Shown here one piece after another: positions 17,138 through 26,888 of a DNA stretch of 64,000 bases (its first letter is position 1; every line of letters begins with the position of its first letter). Below the pieces are notes generated by a model that saw nothing but the letters and a program-made list of their open reading frames with translations, did no database searches and was not told where the DNA came from. The DNA is taken from the NCBI GenBank assembly GCA_016214145.1, contig JACRPA010000002.1, forward strand, positions 985,258 through 1,049,257, given 5' to 3'. Made by a program: the position numbers and the translations under genes. Source of the stretch: Rhodocyclales bacterium (GTDB lineage Bacteria > Pseudomonadota > Gammaproteobacteria > Burkholderiales > Rhodocyclaceae).

Positions 17138-18856
17138 ATGCCCGCCATCAAGCCGCTCCCCGACCTTCTCATCAGCCAGATCGCCGCCGGCGAGGTGGTG
17201 GAGCGGCCGGCCTCGGTGGTGAAGGAACTGCTGGAGAACAGCATCGACGCCGGCGCGCGGACGATCTCGGTTCAGTTGATCGAGGGCGGCGTGCGGCAGA
17301 TCCGCATCGTCGACGACGGCGGCGGCATCCCGAAGGAGGAACTGCCGCTGGCGCTGGCGCGCCACGCCACCAGCAAGATCGCCTCCCTCGAAGACCTGGA
17401 AAGCGTGGCGTCCCTCGGCTTCCGCGGCGAGGCGCTGGCCTCCATCGCCGCCGTGGCGCGACTGACTTTGGTGAGCCGCCTGCGCGAAACACCGCACGCC
17501 TGGCGCATCGACCCGGGGCTGGAGATCGCCCCCGCAGCGCTCGGCGGCGGCACGGCGATCGAGGTCGACGACCTCTACTTCAACACGCCGGCGCGGCGCA
17601 AGTTCCTGAAAAGCGAGCATACCGAATTCGCCCACTGCGAGGAGGCGCTGCGCCGCGTCGCCCTGGCCCATCCGGGTGTCGCCTTCCAGCTGCAGCACAA
17701 CGGCCGCACGGCGCTGCATCTGGCCGCCGGCGACGCGGCACGGCGCGTGGCCGACGTGCTCGGCGAGGAGTTCGCCGCCCAGTCGCGCGGCGTCGACGCC
17801 GCGGCGGGCGGCCTGCATCTGAGTGGCTACGCCGCCCTGCCGGCCTACTCGCGCGCCCGCGCCGACGCCCAGTACTTCTTCGTCAATGGCCGCTTCGTGC
17901 GCGACAAGCTGCTCTCGCACGCCGTGCGCGAGGCCTACGCCGACATCCTGCACGGCCAGCGGCACGCGGCCTACGCGCTGTTCCTCGACATCGATCCGCG
18001 CGGCGTCGACGTCAACGTGCATCCGGCCAAGACCGAGGTGCGCTTCCGCGACGGCCGCGCCGTGCACCAGTTCATCTTCCATGCCCTGCAGCGCGCGCTG
18101 GCGGCGCCGCTGGCCCAGGTAGCCGCCGTGCCGGCGGGACTGACTTTTCCCGCGTCCGCGCCGCAGCAGCAGGCGCTGGCCGTCGAGCAGCCGGTCGCCG
18201 CGTACTACGACTTTGCAGGAGCCGGCTTGCCGGCGATGCCGGCCGATGATCTCGCCAGCAAGCTGGCTCCTACAGAAACGCCGCTGGGCTACGCGCTTGC
18301 CCAGTTGCACGGCGTCTACATCCTGGCGCAGAACGCCGCCGGCCTGGTGCTGGTCGACATGCACGCCGCCCACGAGCGCATCCTCTACGAAAAGCTGAAG
18401 ACGGCGCTGGACGCGCGGCCGGCGGTGCAGCCGCTGCTGGTGCCGGTGGTGATCTCCGCCAGCGGCGAGGAGACCGCAGCCGCAGAGGAGCACGCCGACA
18501 CGCTGGAACGCCTCGGCTTCGAGGTCGCCGCGGCCGGCCCGCGCGAACTCGTCGTGCGCGCCGTGCCGGCGCTGCTCGCCAACGGCCGGATTCCCGACCT
18601 CGTGCGCGCCCTGCTCGCCGACCTGGAAAAATTTGGCGCCAGCCGCGCCGCCGCCGAGCAGCGCAACGAACTGCTGGCGACGATGGCCTGCCACGGCGCG
18701 GTGCGCGCCCACCGCATGCTTTCCCTGCCGGAGATGAACGCCCTGCTGCGGCAGATGGAAGAGACCGAGCGCGCCGACCAGTGCAACCACGGCCGGCCGA
18801 CGTGGACGCAGTTGTCGATGGACGAGCTCGACCGGCTGTTCCTGCGTGGTCGCTAG
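17138..18856 (+). CDS. mutL: DNA mismatch repair protein MutL
   Basis: The 572-residue GHKL ATPase couples mismatch recognition to strand incision. The N-terminal domain has [20 protein letters not shown] with the catalytic Glu, [11 protein letters not shown] and [10 protein letters not shown]; the C-terminal dimerisation domain starts near residue 385. No DQHA(x)2E(x)4E endonuclease motif is visible (it reads [12 protein letters not shown]), consistent with a MutH-dependent or partner-dependent MutL. The linker (about 360-379) is encoded by a REP-like palindrome. Two copies of the CTGACTTT motif lie in this gene. It overlaps miaA by 11 bp. Confidence 0.97.
   Translation: MPAIKPLPDLLISQIAAGEVVERPASVVKELLENSIDAGARTISVQLIEGGVRQIRIVDDGGGIPKEELPLALARHATSKIASLEDLESVASLGFRGEALASIAAVARLTLVSRLRETPHAWRIDPGLEIAPAALGGGTAIEVDDLYFNTPARRKFLKSEHTEFAHCEEALRRVALAHPGVAFQLQHNGRTALHLAAGDAARRVADVLGEEFAAQSRGVDAAAGGLHLSGYAALPAYSRARADAQYFFVNGRFVRDKLLSHAVREAYADILHGQRHAAYALFLDIDPRGVDVNVHPAKTEVRFRDGRAVHQFIFHALQRALAAPLAQVAAVPAGLTFPASAPQQQALAVEQPVAAYYDFAGAGLPAMPADDLASKLAPTETPLGYALAQLHGVYILAQNAAGLVLVDMHAAHERILYEKLKTALDARPAVQPLLVPVVISASGEETAAAEEHADTLERLGFEVAAAGPRELVVRAVPALLANGRIPDLVRALLADLEKFGASRAAAEQRNELLATMACHGAVRAHRMLSLPEMNALLRQMEETERADQCNHGRPTWTQLSMDELDRLFLRGR
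18125..18147 (+). repeat. Dispersed motif GCCGT-N10-CTGACTTT, copy 3 (in mutL)
   Basis: An exact match on the coding strand of mutL. A shorter-spaced relative (GCCGT-N7-CTGACTTT) lies at 17450-17469 in the same gene. Confidence 0.85.
18215..18273. repeat. REP-like palindrome inside the mutL linker
   Basis: The arms CAGGAGCCGGCTTGCCGGCGA (18216-18236) and its near-complement at 18251-18272 form an imperfect inverted repeat of the GTAGGAGC-type REP family usually found between genes. It is read in frame here and encodes about 20 residues of linker. Confidence 0.75.
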
Positions 18857-19796
18857 CGCCACCAACCGGCTCCCGCCTGCCATCTGCCTCATGGGGCCGA
18901 CGGCGAGCGGCAAGACCGCCGTGTCGCTGGGACTGACTTTGCGTTTTCCCATGGAAATCGTCAGCGTCGACTCGGCCCAGGTGTTCATCGACATGGACAT
19001 CGGCACCGCCAAGCCGGACCGAGCCACGCTGGCGAAGCACCCGCACCACCTGATCGACCTGATCTCCCCCGAGGAACGCTATTCCGCCGCGCGCTTCCGC
19101 GCCGACGCGCTGCGCGTCATGGCGGAAATCACGGCGCGCGGGAAGATACCGCTGCTCGCCGGCGGCACCATGCTCTACTTCAAGGCGCTGCGCGACGGCC
19201 TCTCCGACCTGCCGCAGGCCGACGCCGACCTGCGCCGGCAGATCGACGCGGAAGCGCAGCAGCGCGGCTGGGGGGCGCTGCACGCCGAGCTGGCGGCGCT
19301 CGACCCCGCCGCCGCCGCGCGCCTCAAGCCGACCGACGCACAGCGCATCCAGCGCGCGCTGGAGGTAGTGCGCCTCACCGGCGCGCCGCTGGCCGAGAGC
19401 CTGGCGCGCCGGAGCGAAGCCACCGCGCCCTACCGCTTCGTCCAGTTCGCCCTGCTGCCCTCCGACCGCGCCGTGCTGCATGAACGCATCGCACAACGCT
19501 TCGATGCCATGCTGACGGCCGGGCTGATCGACGAGGTGACGGCCCTGCGCCGCAAGTACCGCCTCGACCCCGGCCTGCCTTCGATGCGCTGCGTCGGCTA
19601 CCGCCAGGTGTGGGAATTCCTCGAAGGCGGCTGCGACCGCGCGGCCCTGCGCGAAAAGGGCATCGCCGCCACGCGCCAGCTGGCCAAGCGGCAGATGACC
19701 TGGCTGCGCGGCTGGCCGGAGATCACCGCATTCGACTGCCTGGCAGAAGATCTCATGGCCCAGGTTGCGACAGCCGTGGAAGCCGCCCTGGCTTAA
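18846..19796 (+). CDS. miaA: tRNA dimethylallyltransferase
   Basis: The 316-residue enzyme adds a dimethylallyl group to A37 of tRNAs reading UNN codons. It shows the P-loop [11 protein letters not shown], the substrate-site Asp in [30 protein letters not shown], and the C-terminal [15 protein letters not shown] and [14 protein letters not shown]. It uses a GTG start overlapping the mutL stop by 11 bp; mutL-miaA is a common operon pair. Confidence 0.96.
   Translation: MVASATNRLPPAICLMGPTASGKTAVSLGLTLRFPMEIVSVDSAQVFIDMDIGTAKPDRATLAKHPHHLIDLISPEERYSAARFRADALRVMAEITARGKIPLLAGGTMLYFKALRDGLSDLPQADADLRRQIDAEAQQRGWGALHAELAALDPAAAARLKPTDAQRIQRALEVVRLTGAPLAESLARRSEATAPYRFVQFALLPSDRAVLHERIAQRFDAMLTAGLIDEVTALRRKYRLDPGLPSMRCVGYRQVWEFLEGGCDRAALREKGIAATRQLAKRQMTWLRGWPEITAFDCLAEDLMAQVATAVEAALA
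18918..18940 (+). repeat. Dispersed motif GCCGT-N10-CTGACTTT, copy 4 (in miaA)
   Basis: An exact match on the coding strand, overlapping the codons just after the P-loop of MiaA. Confidence 0.85.
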
Positions 19797-19829
19797 GTTC
19801 TCGACAGTAGTGCCGATATTTCCCCTGAT

Positions 19830-20462
19830 ATGGGAAATAGCCTGTCCGCTGCCAGCGAATCCGACGACGAAGCCGCCCCCCGGCCCGGCCTCGTCCTGCG
19901 CGCCAAACGCCTGCTGATCGCACCGCTGCTGCTGCTCAAGCGACTGCGCCGGGCAAAGGCTACGCCGGAGGACGAGGCGGAAGAGGCGAGTCCAGGCGCG
20001 CGCAACGCAAGGCGTGCGGAAAGCGACGACGCAACGGAAGCGCCCGCCGCCCCGCCGCTGTGGCGCCGCTTCCTGCCCTATGGCCTGGTGCTGCTGGCGG
20101 GCGCCGTCGCCGGCGGCGGCGCGATCTATTGGCTTTCGGCCCAGGTCATTGCCCTTCAGGCGACGGAACTGGGCGAGCGCCAGGATGAAATCGCGCGGCT
20201 GAAAGGCGTGCTCGCCGGCTACGACAGGATGATGCTGAAAAACAGCAGGAAGCTCGAAGAGGAACAGGGCAAGCGGGCGGAAACCGAGAACCGCCTGGCC
20301 ATCGCGCAGACCGATCTGACGCGCCGTCCGCCGCCCGGGGATGCCCGCGGCACGGGCGGACAGGCCGCCGCCGGCGCCGGCAAGGCGGCGGACTGCACGC
20401 TGCGTCCGGGCAGCATCGGCAGCACGCTAAAGGGCTGCCTGGAAGAATTCAACCGGCAGTAA
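19830..20462 (+). CDS. Membrane-anchored coiled-coil protein of unknown function
   Basis: The 210-residue protein has an acidic N-terminal cytoplasmic region, one membrane segment (about 90-110, LPYGLVLLAGAVAGGGAIYWL) and a periplasmic coiled coil (about 117-155, with heptad-spaced Leu, Ile and Ala), then a Gly-rich spacer and a C-terminal segment with two Cys (ADCTLRPG and LKGCLEEF) that could form a disulfide. No family was recognised. Its 3' end overlaps the convergent murI by 14 bp. Confidence 0.6.
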   Translation: MGNSLSAASESDDEAAPRPGLVLRAKRLLIAPLLLLKRLRRAKATPEDEAEEASPGARNARRAESDDATEAPAAPPLWRRFLPYGLVLLAGAVAGGGAIYWLSAQVIALQATELGERQDEIARLKGVLAGYDRMMLKNSRKLEEEQGKRAETENRLAIAQTDLTRRPPPGDARGTGGQAAAGAGKAADCTLRPGSIGSTLKGCLEEFNRQ

Positions 20463-21240
20463 GCCGTTCCACGGACGCCGGGCCGCCCCACAGCCGCGGC
20501 AGCAGCGCCTCCAGTTGTCCAGGCTCGCCGCTGCTGAAGAAGCGTTCCGTTCCCTGCGGGCGGATGTCCAAAAAGTCAGCCTCCCCAATACGGCGAACGA
20601 GCTGGCGCGCCACGGCCGCACCAGACTCGATGATCGCAACCTCCTCGCCCACCAGTTCGCGCAGCAGCGGTTCCAGAAACGGGTAGTGCGTGCAGCCGAG
20701 CACCAGGGTATCCGCCCCCTCATCCAGCAAAGGCTGGACAAAGCCGGCCAGCAGGCGCCGCGTCAGCGGGCCCGCCAGGTCGCCCTGCTCGACCCGCTCG
20801 ACCAGGCCCGGGCAGGGCTGGACGATGACGCGGGCGCGCGAACCGAAGCGCTGCACGAGTTCCGCGAACTTGCCGCTTTCCAGCGTGCCGCTGGTGGCGA
20901 GCACCCCGATCACGCCGGAGCGCGTCGCTTCGACCGCCGGCTTCACCGCCGGCTCCATGCCGACGATGGGCAGATCGTATTTCTGGCGCAGGCTTGCGAT
21001 GGCGGCCGCCGTGGCGGTGTTGCAGGCGACGACCAGCGCCCTGGCGTCGCGCGCCACCAGAAATCCGGCAATGGCCAGGGCGCGCGACTCGATGAACTGT
21101 GCGGATTTGCCGCCATAGGGCGCATGCGCGGAATCGGCGACGTAGAGCAGGTCCTCGGCAGGCAGCATCGCGCGGACATGACGCAGCACGGACAAGCCGC
21201 CCACGCCCGAGTCGAAGACGCCAATCGGACGCCGCGCCAC
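20449..21240 (-). CDS. murI: Glutamate racemase
   Basis: The 263-residue enzyme makes D-glutamate for peptidoglycan. The catalytic cysteines lie in VVACNTATAAA and LGCTHYPFLEP, and the N-terminal signature IGVFDSGVGGLSVLR is complete. Length matches the family. A copy of the GCCGT-N10-CTGACTTT motif encodes part of RIGEADFLD near its C-terminus, in a different reading frame from the copies in miaA and mutL. Confidence 0.96.
   Translation of the reverse strand: MARRPIGVFDSGVGGLSVLRHVRAMLPAEDLLYVADSAHAPYGGKSAQFIESRALAIAGFLVARDARALVVACNTATAAAIASLRQKYDLPIVGMEPAVKPAVEATRSGVIGVLATSGTLESGKFAELVQRFGSRARVIVQPCPGLVERVEQGDLAGPLTRRLLAGFVQPLLDEGADTLVLGCTHYPFLEPLLRELVGEEVAIIESGAAVARQLVRRIGEADFLDIRPQGTERFFSSGEPGQLEALLPRLWGGPASVERLTAG
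20572..20594 (-). repeat. Dispersed motif GCCGT-N10-CTGACTTT, copy 5 (in murI)
   Basis: An exact match on the coding strand of murI, read in the frame that gives Ala-Asp-Phe. Confidence 0.85.
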
Positions 21241-21320
21241 GGCTCAGCCCTCCGCCGGGCCGCCCCAAGGAGAGCTGAAGTCGACGACAGGGAAGCCGCT
21301 CAGCGGCTGAACCAGCGTCA

Positions 21321-21341
21321 CCCCTTTCCGTCGGAAAGGGG
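21321..21341. repeat. Short intergenic palindrome between murI and the RND pump
   Basis: CCCCTTTCC and GGAAAGGGG form 9-bp arms with a 3-base loop, followed by GCTGGGGGATAGG. It resembles the CCCTTTCC-type intergenic repeat common in proteobacteria, and could also end the RND transcript, although no T-run follows. Confidence 0.5.
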
Positions 21342-21361
21342 CTGGGGGATAGGCCGTCATC

Positions 21362-24300
21362 TCAGGCCCCCGCCGCCCCGGCGGCAGGCGCCGCGGCAAC
21401 ATGACGCTCGCGGGCGAGCAGGCTGTAGACCGTCGGCACGACGAACAGCGTCAGCAGCGTGCCGAGCAGCAGGCCGCCGACGATCACGCTGCCGATCTGC
21501 TGGCGCGATTCCGCCCCGGCGCCGCCGGCGAAGGCCAGCGGGAGGGCGCCCAGCACCATGGCGCCGGTGGTCATCAGGATCGGACGCAGGCGCAGGCTGG
21601 TCGCCTCCACCAGGGCCTCGCTGACGGCGCGTCCCTGATCGCGCAGCTGGTTGGTGAACTCGACGATGAGGATGCCGTGCTTGGTGATGAGCCCCACCAG
21701 GGTCACCAGGCCGATCTGGCTGTAGACGTTGAGCGTGCCGCCGGGCAGCAGGAACAGCGCCAGCAGCGCCCCGGTCATCGACAGCGGCACGGTGAGCATG
21801 ATGACGAAGGGGTCGCTGAAGCTCTCGAACTGCGCCGCCAGCACGAGGTAGATGAAGGCCAGCGCCAGCACGAAGGTCAGCGCCAGGCTCGCCGTCGAGG
21901 TGCGGAACTCGCGCGACTGGCCGGCGGTGTCGGTGGCATAGCCGGGCGGCAGGATGCGGCGGGCGGCGTCTTCGAGGAAGGCCAGCGCCTCGCCCATGGT
22001 GTAGCCGGGCGCCAGGTTCGCCGAGATCGTCACGGCGCGCCGCTGGGCGAAGTGGTTCAGCTCGCGCGGGCTCACCGTCTCGTCCACCCGCACCAGGTTG
22101 GCGAGCGGGATCATGCGCTCGTCCTTGCCGCGCACGTAGATCTCGCTGATGTCGCGCGGGGTGGCGCGGTCGCGCTCGGTCGTCTGCACGATCACGTCGT
22201 ACTGCTCGGCGTCGCGCTTGAAGCGCGTCACCTGGCGCCCGCCGAGCAGGGTTTCCAGGGTGCGGCCGATGGTCTCGATCTGCACGCCGGTATCGGACGC
22301 CTTGTCGCGGTCCACCCGCACCGACAGCTCGGGCTTGTTGAGCTTGAGGTCGGTGTCGACGTTCACGAAGCCGGGATTCCTCGCCACCTCGGCGAGGATC
22401 TGCTCGGTGATGCCCTGCAACTCGGGGTAGGAGGCGGAGGTGACGACGACGAAATTCACCGGCCGCTCGCGCGGACTCTGGCCGAGCGAGGGCGGCGTGA
22501 CGGGGAAGGCCAGCACGCCGGGAATCGAGAAGAACTTCGGCTGCAGTTCCTTGGCGATGGCGGTCGAGTGCTGCGACCGCTCCTTCCAGTCGGTCAGGCC
22601 GACGAAGGAGATGCCCTGCGACACCACCGGGTTGCCGGCCACCACGAAGTAGCGCTCCACGTTCGGCGTCTTCGCGTAGAGTCCCTCGATCTGCCGGGCG
22701 TACTTGCTGGTGTAGTCGAGCGTCGCGCCCTCCGGACCGAGGAAGACGCCGAGGATCACGCCGCGGTCCTCCACCGGCGCCAGTTCGGACTTGAGAACCT
22801 TGAGCAGCAGCGCGCTGGCGCCGGCCACCAGCACGAACACCAGCATGACGATCCAGCGGCGGCGCAGCGTCGCCGCCAGCAGCCGGCGATAGCCGGATGT
22901 CAGGCCGTTGAAGAAGTTCTCGAACCAGAGGTAGGCCTTGCCATGGCGCGTCTCGTGGCGCAGCAGCACCGAGCACATCATCGGCGACAGCGTCAGGGCG
23001 ACGAAGCCCGACACCAGCACCGCGCCGGCCAGCGTCAGGGCGAACTCGATGAAGAGCTTGCCGGTGCGGCCGGTCATGAAGGCCACCGGCGCATAGACGG
23101 CGGCGAGCGTCAGCGTCATCGCCACCACGGCGAAGGCAATTTCCTTCGAGCCCTGCAGCGCCGCCTGCAGGCGCGGCATGCCGTTCTCGATGTGGCGGTA
23201 GATGTTCTCCAGCACGACGATCGAGTCATCCACCACCAGGCCGATGGCCAGGACGAGGGCCAGCAGCGTCAGGGTGTTGATGGTGAAGCCCATTGCCAGC
23301 ATCAGGGCGAAGGCGCCGATCAGCGACACCGGGATGGTGACGAGCGGGATCAGCGTCGCCCGCGGCGAGCGCAGGAAGAGGAAGATGATCAGCGCCACCA
23401 GCAGGATCGCCTCGCCGATGGTCGTGAACACCGCCTCGATGGAGCGGTCGATGAAGACCGAGGAATCGTAGGCGACGTTGACCGCCATGCCTTCCGGCAG
23501 CTCGGCGATCACCCGCGGCAGCGCGGCGCGCAGGGCCTTCGACAGGTCGAGCGGATTGGCCGTGGCCTGCTTGATGACGCCCAGCGCCACGGCGTTCTTG
23601 CCGTTGAAGCGCACCGCCGAGCGCTCCTGCGCCGCGCCGACCTCGACGCGGCCGAGGTCGCGGATGCGCACCGGGTAGCCCTTCACCTGGCGCACGACGA
23701 TGTCGGCGAATTCCTCCGGCTTGTTGAGGTCGGTGCGCGACACCACGGAGAACTCACGCTCGCGTCCCTCGATGCGCCCGGCCGGCACCTCGACGTTCTG
23801 CCGGCGCAGCGCGTCCTCGACGTCCGGCGGCGTCAGGCCGTAGGCGGCGAGCCGGCCCGGGTCGAGCCAGATGCGCATGGCGAACTTGCGCTCGCCGAAG
23901 ATGCGCACGTCGGCCGCGCCGGGCAGGGTCTGCAGGCGCGGCTTGACGATGCGGCTGGCGAAGTCGGTGACCTCCAGCGGCGAATGGCGGTCGCTGTTGA
24001 AGGCCAGCCAGATGATCGGGTTGGCGTCGGCCTCGACCTTGGCGATGACCGGCTCGTCGATCGACTGCGGCAGCTTGTTGCGCACCCGGGCGACGCGGTC
24101 GCGCACGTCGGCGGCGGCCGAATCCGGATTGCGCTCCAGCTTGAAGCGCACGGTGATCTGGCTGTTCTCGGCGCGCGAGATGGAGGACAGCACGTCCACG
24201 CCCTCGATGCCGGCCAGCGAATCCTCCAGTGGCTTGGTGATCTGCGATTCGATGATCTCGGCCGAGGCGCCCTTGTAGGTGGTGTCCACCGTCACCACCG

Positions 24301-24427
24301 GCTCGTCGATCTTCGGGTACTCGCGCACCGGCAGGCGCGAATACGACACCACGCCGAGCAGCATCACCACCAGGCTCATCACCGTCGCGAAGACCGGACG
24401 GCGAATGCAGATCTCAGGCAGCTTCAC
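21362..24427 (-). CDS. RND efflux pump inner-membrane permease
   Basis: The 1021-residue permease has 12 membrane segments in two repeats, each with a large periplasmic loop. The proton-relay Asp pair lies in LVVDDSIVVLENIYRH, and the second-half Lys and Thr region in GLITKHGILIVEFTNQ. It exports hydrophobic compounds with the adaptor encoded 67 bp upstream; no outer-membrane factor is next to it. The sequence fits the hydrophobe/amphiphile (HAE1) branch. Confidence 0.93.
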   Translation of the reverse strand: MKLPEICIRRPVFATVMSLVVMLLGVVSYSRLPVREYPKIDEPVVTVDTTYKGASAEIIESQITKPLEDSLAGIEGVDVLSSISRAENSQITVRFKLERNPDSAAADVRDRVARVRNKLPQSIDEPVIAKVEADANPIIWLAFNSDRHSPLEVTDFASRIVKPRLQTLPGAADVRIFGERKFAMRIWLDPGRLAAYGLTPPDVEDALRRQNVEVPAGRIEGREREFSVVSRTDLNKPEEFADIVVRQVKGYPVRIRDLGRVEVGAAQERSAVRFNGKNAVALGVIKQATANPLDLSKALRAALPRVIAELPEGMAVNVAYDSSVFIDRSIEAVFTTIGEAILLVALIIFLFLRSPRATLIPLVTIPVSLIGAFALMLAMGFTINTLTLLALVLAIGLVVDDSIVVLENIYRHIENGMPRLQAALQGSKEIAFAVVAMTLTLAAVYAPVAFMTGRTGKLFIEFALTLAGAVLVSGFVALTLSPMMCSVLLRHETRHGKAYLWFENFFNGLTSGYRRLLAATLRRRWIVMLVFVLVAGASALLLKVLKSELAPVEDRGVILGVFLGPEGATLDYTSKYARQIEGLYAKTPNVERYFVVAGNPVVSQGISFVGLTDWKERSQHSTAIAKELQPKFFSIPGVLAFPVTPPSLGQSPRERPVNFVVVTSASYPELQGITEQILAEVARNPGFVNVDTDLKLNKPELSVRVDRDKASDTGVQIETIGRTLETLLGGRQVTRFKRDAEQYDVIVQTTERDRATPRDISEIYVRGKDERMIPLANLVRVDETVSPRELNHFAQRRAVTISANLAPGYTMGEALAFLEDAARRILPPGYATDTAGQSREFRTSTASLALTFVLALAFIYLVLAAQFESFSDPFVIMLTVPLSMTGALLALFLLPGGTLNVYSQIGLVTLVGLITKHGILIVEFTNQLRDQGRAVSEALVEATSLRLRPILMTTGAMVLGALPLAFAGGAGAESRQQIGSVIVGGLLLGTLLTLFVVPTVYSLLARERHVAAAPAAGAAGA

Positions 24428-24440
24428 GAAGAACCTCTTT

Positions 24441-24534
24441 CAACGCGAAGAGCGCAAAGACGCAAAGGGCGCAAAGAAAACCGAATAATTTGACTCATCT
24501 TTGCGGTCTTTGCGTCTTTGCGTCCTTTGCGTTT
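24441..24534. repeat. Long palindrome of the CGCAAAGACGCAAAG family
   Basis: The left arm (24442-24477) and right arm (24498-24534) are built from reiterated CGCAAAG units and are mutually complementary. The right arm overlaps the last 12 codons of the adaptor gene, so it is translated. Confidence 0.8.
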
Positions 24535-25646
24535 AAGGCGGTTTCTGCCTCCGTGACACGCACCGGCACGCCGTCGCGCAGCTTCAATTGGCCGGCGGTG
24601 ACCACTTCGTCGCCGGCCTTGAGGCCCTCGACGATCTCCACCATGGCGCCGCGGCGCTGGCCGATCTTCACCATGACGCGCTGCGCCTTGCCTTCGGCCA
24701 CCTTGAAAACGAAGTTGTCGTTGCCGGCCGGCACCAGCGCCTCCTCGGGCAGCGCCAGGCCCTGCCGCTCGCCGCCGAAGGCCAGGCGCACGCGGACGAA
24801 CATGCCGGGCCGCAGCTTGAGCTCCGGGTTGGCGAGGCGCGCGCGCAGCGAAATGGCGCGCCCGGAGGCGTCGAGCAGGGGATCGATGGCATCCAGCATC
24901 CCCCTGAACGCCTGCCCCGGCATGGCGTCCGCCGACACCTCGACGGTCTGCCCCTTCTGCAGGCGCGAGAGGTAGCTTTCCGGCAGGCGGAAATCCACCT
25001 TCAGCGAGCCGATGTCCTCGATGTTGATGAGCTCCTGGCCTTCCTTGACGTAATCGCCGACGCTGACGTTGCGGATGCCGACGATGCCGGCGAAGGGGGC
25101 ACGGATCTGTGTCTTCTGCAGTTTTGCCTGGGCCAAGGCGACTGCCGCCTCCAGCACCTTGAGATTGGCAGCGGCCTCGTCGCGGGCGCGCTCGGCGACG
25201 AACTTCTTCTGGTAGAGGTCCTCGGTGCGCTTGAAGTTGGCCTGGGAGAGGGCGAGATTGGCTTCGGCCTGGCGCAGTTCGGCGGCCTGCGTCGCCGCGT
25301 CCAGCGCCACCAGCACGGCGCCCCTGGCGGCCGGCATGCCCTCGCGCAGGTGGATCGCCGCGATGCGGCCGGCGATCTCCGGGCGCAGCACGACCGATTC
25401 GTTGGATTTCAGGGAACCGACCGCGGCAACCTCGTCCTGGAAGCCGGAGGCCGCCACCTTCACGCTTTCCACGCCGACGGCGAAGCCGCCCGGCGGGCCG
25501 CCACCCGGCTTGCCCCCGGAGGGGGGGCCGGCGGGCGACTGGGGCGAGGATGAAGTCGACTGGTTGGCAAAGTAGGCATAGCCGCCGAGCGCCAGCAGGC
25601 CCAGCGCGGCAACGATCGCTACGAGATGTTTTTTTCTGGCTGCCAT
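24495..25646 (-). CDS. RND efflux periplasmic adaptor (membrane fusion protein)
   Basis: The 383-residue protein has an N-terminal membrane anchor (about 8-25), a low-complexity Ser/Pro/Gly linker, a lipoyl half-motif region (LRPEIAGRIAAIHLREG and APFAGIVGIRNVSVGDYV), a coiled-coil hairpin and a beta-barrel. It bridges the RND permease and an outer-membrane channel. The last 12 residues (LNAKDAKTQRPQR region) come from the intergenic palindrome at 24498-24534 and are not expected in relatives. Confidence 0.92.
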   Translation of the reverse strand: MAARKKHLVAIVAALGLLALGGYAYFANQSTSSSPQSPAGPPSGGKPGGGPPGGFAVGVESVKVAASGFQDEVAAVGSLKSNESVVLRPEIAGRIAAIHLREGMPAARGAVLVALDAATQAAELRQAEANLALSQANFKRTEDLYQKKFVAERARDEAAANLKVLEAAVALAQAKLQKTQIRAPFAGIVGIRNVSVGDYVKEGQELINIEDIGSLKVDFRLPESYLSRLQKGQTVEVSADAMPGQAFRGMLDAIDPLLDASGRAISLRARLANPELKLRPGMFVRVRLAFGGERQGLALPEEALVPAGNDNFVFKVAEGKAQRVMVKIGQRRGAMVEIVEGLKAGDEVVTAGQLKLRDGVPVRVTEAETALNAKDAKTQRPQR

Positions 25647-25681
25647 TGGGGAGATGCTTTCTCTGTTTTAAGGGTCTGTCC

Positions 25682-25738
25682 GTAGGTCGGGCTTCAGCCC
25701 GACATCAGCCGCGGTTGTCGGGCTGAAGCCCGACCTAC
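25682..25738. repeat. REP-like palindrome, GTAGGTCGGGCTTCAG family, copy 1
   Basis: Two exact complementary 23-bp arms (25682-25704 and 25716-25738) surround an 11-base loop; each arm also folds on itself (GGGCTTCAGCCC). A further half copy follows to about 25751. A second member is at 55564-55644. Confidence 0.85.
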
Positions 25739-25769
25739 AGCCCGACCTACGGCCGACCCGCAGCTTCGC

Positions 25770-26798
25770 TCAGGCGACGACCGTCTGCGCCTGGTCCGCG
25801 CCGCGCCGGCCGATCGTGCCGATGCTCCAGGCCGTCTCGCCGGCCTCGCGCAGCAGCTTCAGCGCCTGCGCCTCGTGCGACTGCGCGACGACCACCACCA
25901 TGCCGATGCCGCAGTTGAAGACGCGGTGCATTTCCGAGTCCGCCACCTGGCCCTCGCGCTGCAGCCAGTCGAACAGCTTCGGTCGCGTCCACGCCGTGCT
26001 GTCCAGCGTCGCCACCAGCGAATCGCCGAGGATGCGCGGCACGTTGTCGAGCAGCCCGCCACCGGTGATGTGGGCGAGGCCTTTCACCGGCAGGGCGTTC
26101 ATGAGGGCGAGCAACGGCTTGACGTAGATGCGCGTCGGCGCCATGACCGCCTCGGCCAGGGGGCGGCCGTCGAAATCGGCGTTCATGTCGGGTTTCGCGC
26201 GTTCGAGGATCTTGCGCACCAGGGAATAGCCGTTGGAATGCGCCCCGCTGGAGGCCAGGCCGATCACCGCGTCGCCCGGCTCGATGGTCGTGCCGTCGAT
26301 GATCTTCGCTTTTTCCACGGCGCCGACGGCGAAGCCGGCGAGGTCGTACTCGCCGTCCGGATACATGCTCGGCATCTCCGCCGTCTCGCCGCCGATCAGG
26401 GCGCAGCCGGCCAGTTCGCAGCCTTTGGCGATGCCCTGGATCACGCTCGCGGCGATGTCCACGTCGAGGCGGCCGCAGGCGAAGTAGTCGAGGAAGAAGA
26501 GCGGCTCGGCGCCCTGCACCAGGATGTCGTTCACGCTCATCGCCACCAGGTCGATGCCGACGCTGTCGTGGCGGTTCAACTGGAAGGCCAGCTTGAGCTT
26601 GGTGCCGACGCCGTCGGTGCCGGCGACCAGCACGGGTTCGCGGAATTTCTTCGAGATTTCGAAGAGGGCGCCGAAGCCGCCGATGCCGGCCATCACTTCG
26701 GGGCGCATCGTCCGCTTGGCGAAAGGCTTGATGCGCTCGACGAGGGAATCGCCGGCATCGATATCGACGCCGGCATCGCGATAGGTGAGAGAGGTCAA
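25770..26798 (-). CDS. purM: Phosphoribosylformylglycinamidine cyclo-ligase (AIR synthetase)
   Basis: The 342-residue ATP-dependent enzyme closes the imidazole ring in purine synthesis. It shows [18 protein letters not shown] at the start, [26 protein letters not shown] and [17 protein letters not shown], all typical of PurM. Length is normal. It is divergent from hda, as in many betaproteobacteria. Confidence 0.96.
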   Translation of the reverse strand: MTSLTYRDAGVDIDAGDSLVERIKPFAKRTMRPEVMAGIGGFGALFEISKKFREPVLVAGTDGVGTKLKLAFQLNRHDSVGIDLVAMSVNDILVQGAEPLFFLDYFACGRLDVDIAASVIQGIAKGCELAGCALIGGETAEMPSMYPDGEYDLAGFAVGAVEKAKIIDGTTIEPGDAVIGLASSGAHSNGYSLVRKILERAKPDMNADFDGRPLAEAVMAPTRIYVKPLLALMNALPVKGLAHITGGGLLDNVPRILGDSLVATLDSTAWTRPKLFDWLQREGQVADSEMHRVFNCGIGMVVVVAQSHEAQALKLLREAGETAWSIGTIGRRGADQAQTVVA

Positions 26799-26888
26799 GG
26801 GATATCCGCTTCGTGATAAAGTTGCGCTTCGCGCAGCAAAGGATGGATTTTATCGTATTCCCGCCGGCGCGCCGCCATCGATACGACC

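Noticed and set aside
16301..19027. A 908-codon open frame on the minus strand
   Set aside because: Shadow of mutL and dedA; the apparent protein is low-complexity and includes out-of-frame dedA and AbrB pieces.
21401..24493. A 1030-codon open frame on the plus strand
   Set aside because: Antisense shadow of the RND permease; His/Gln/Arg-rich composition with no motifs.
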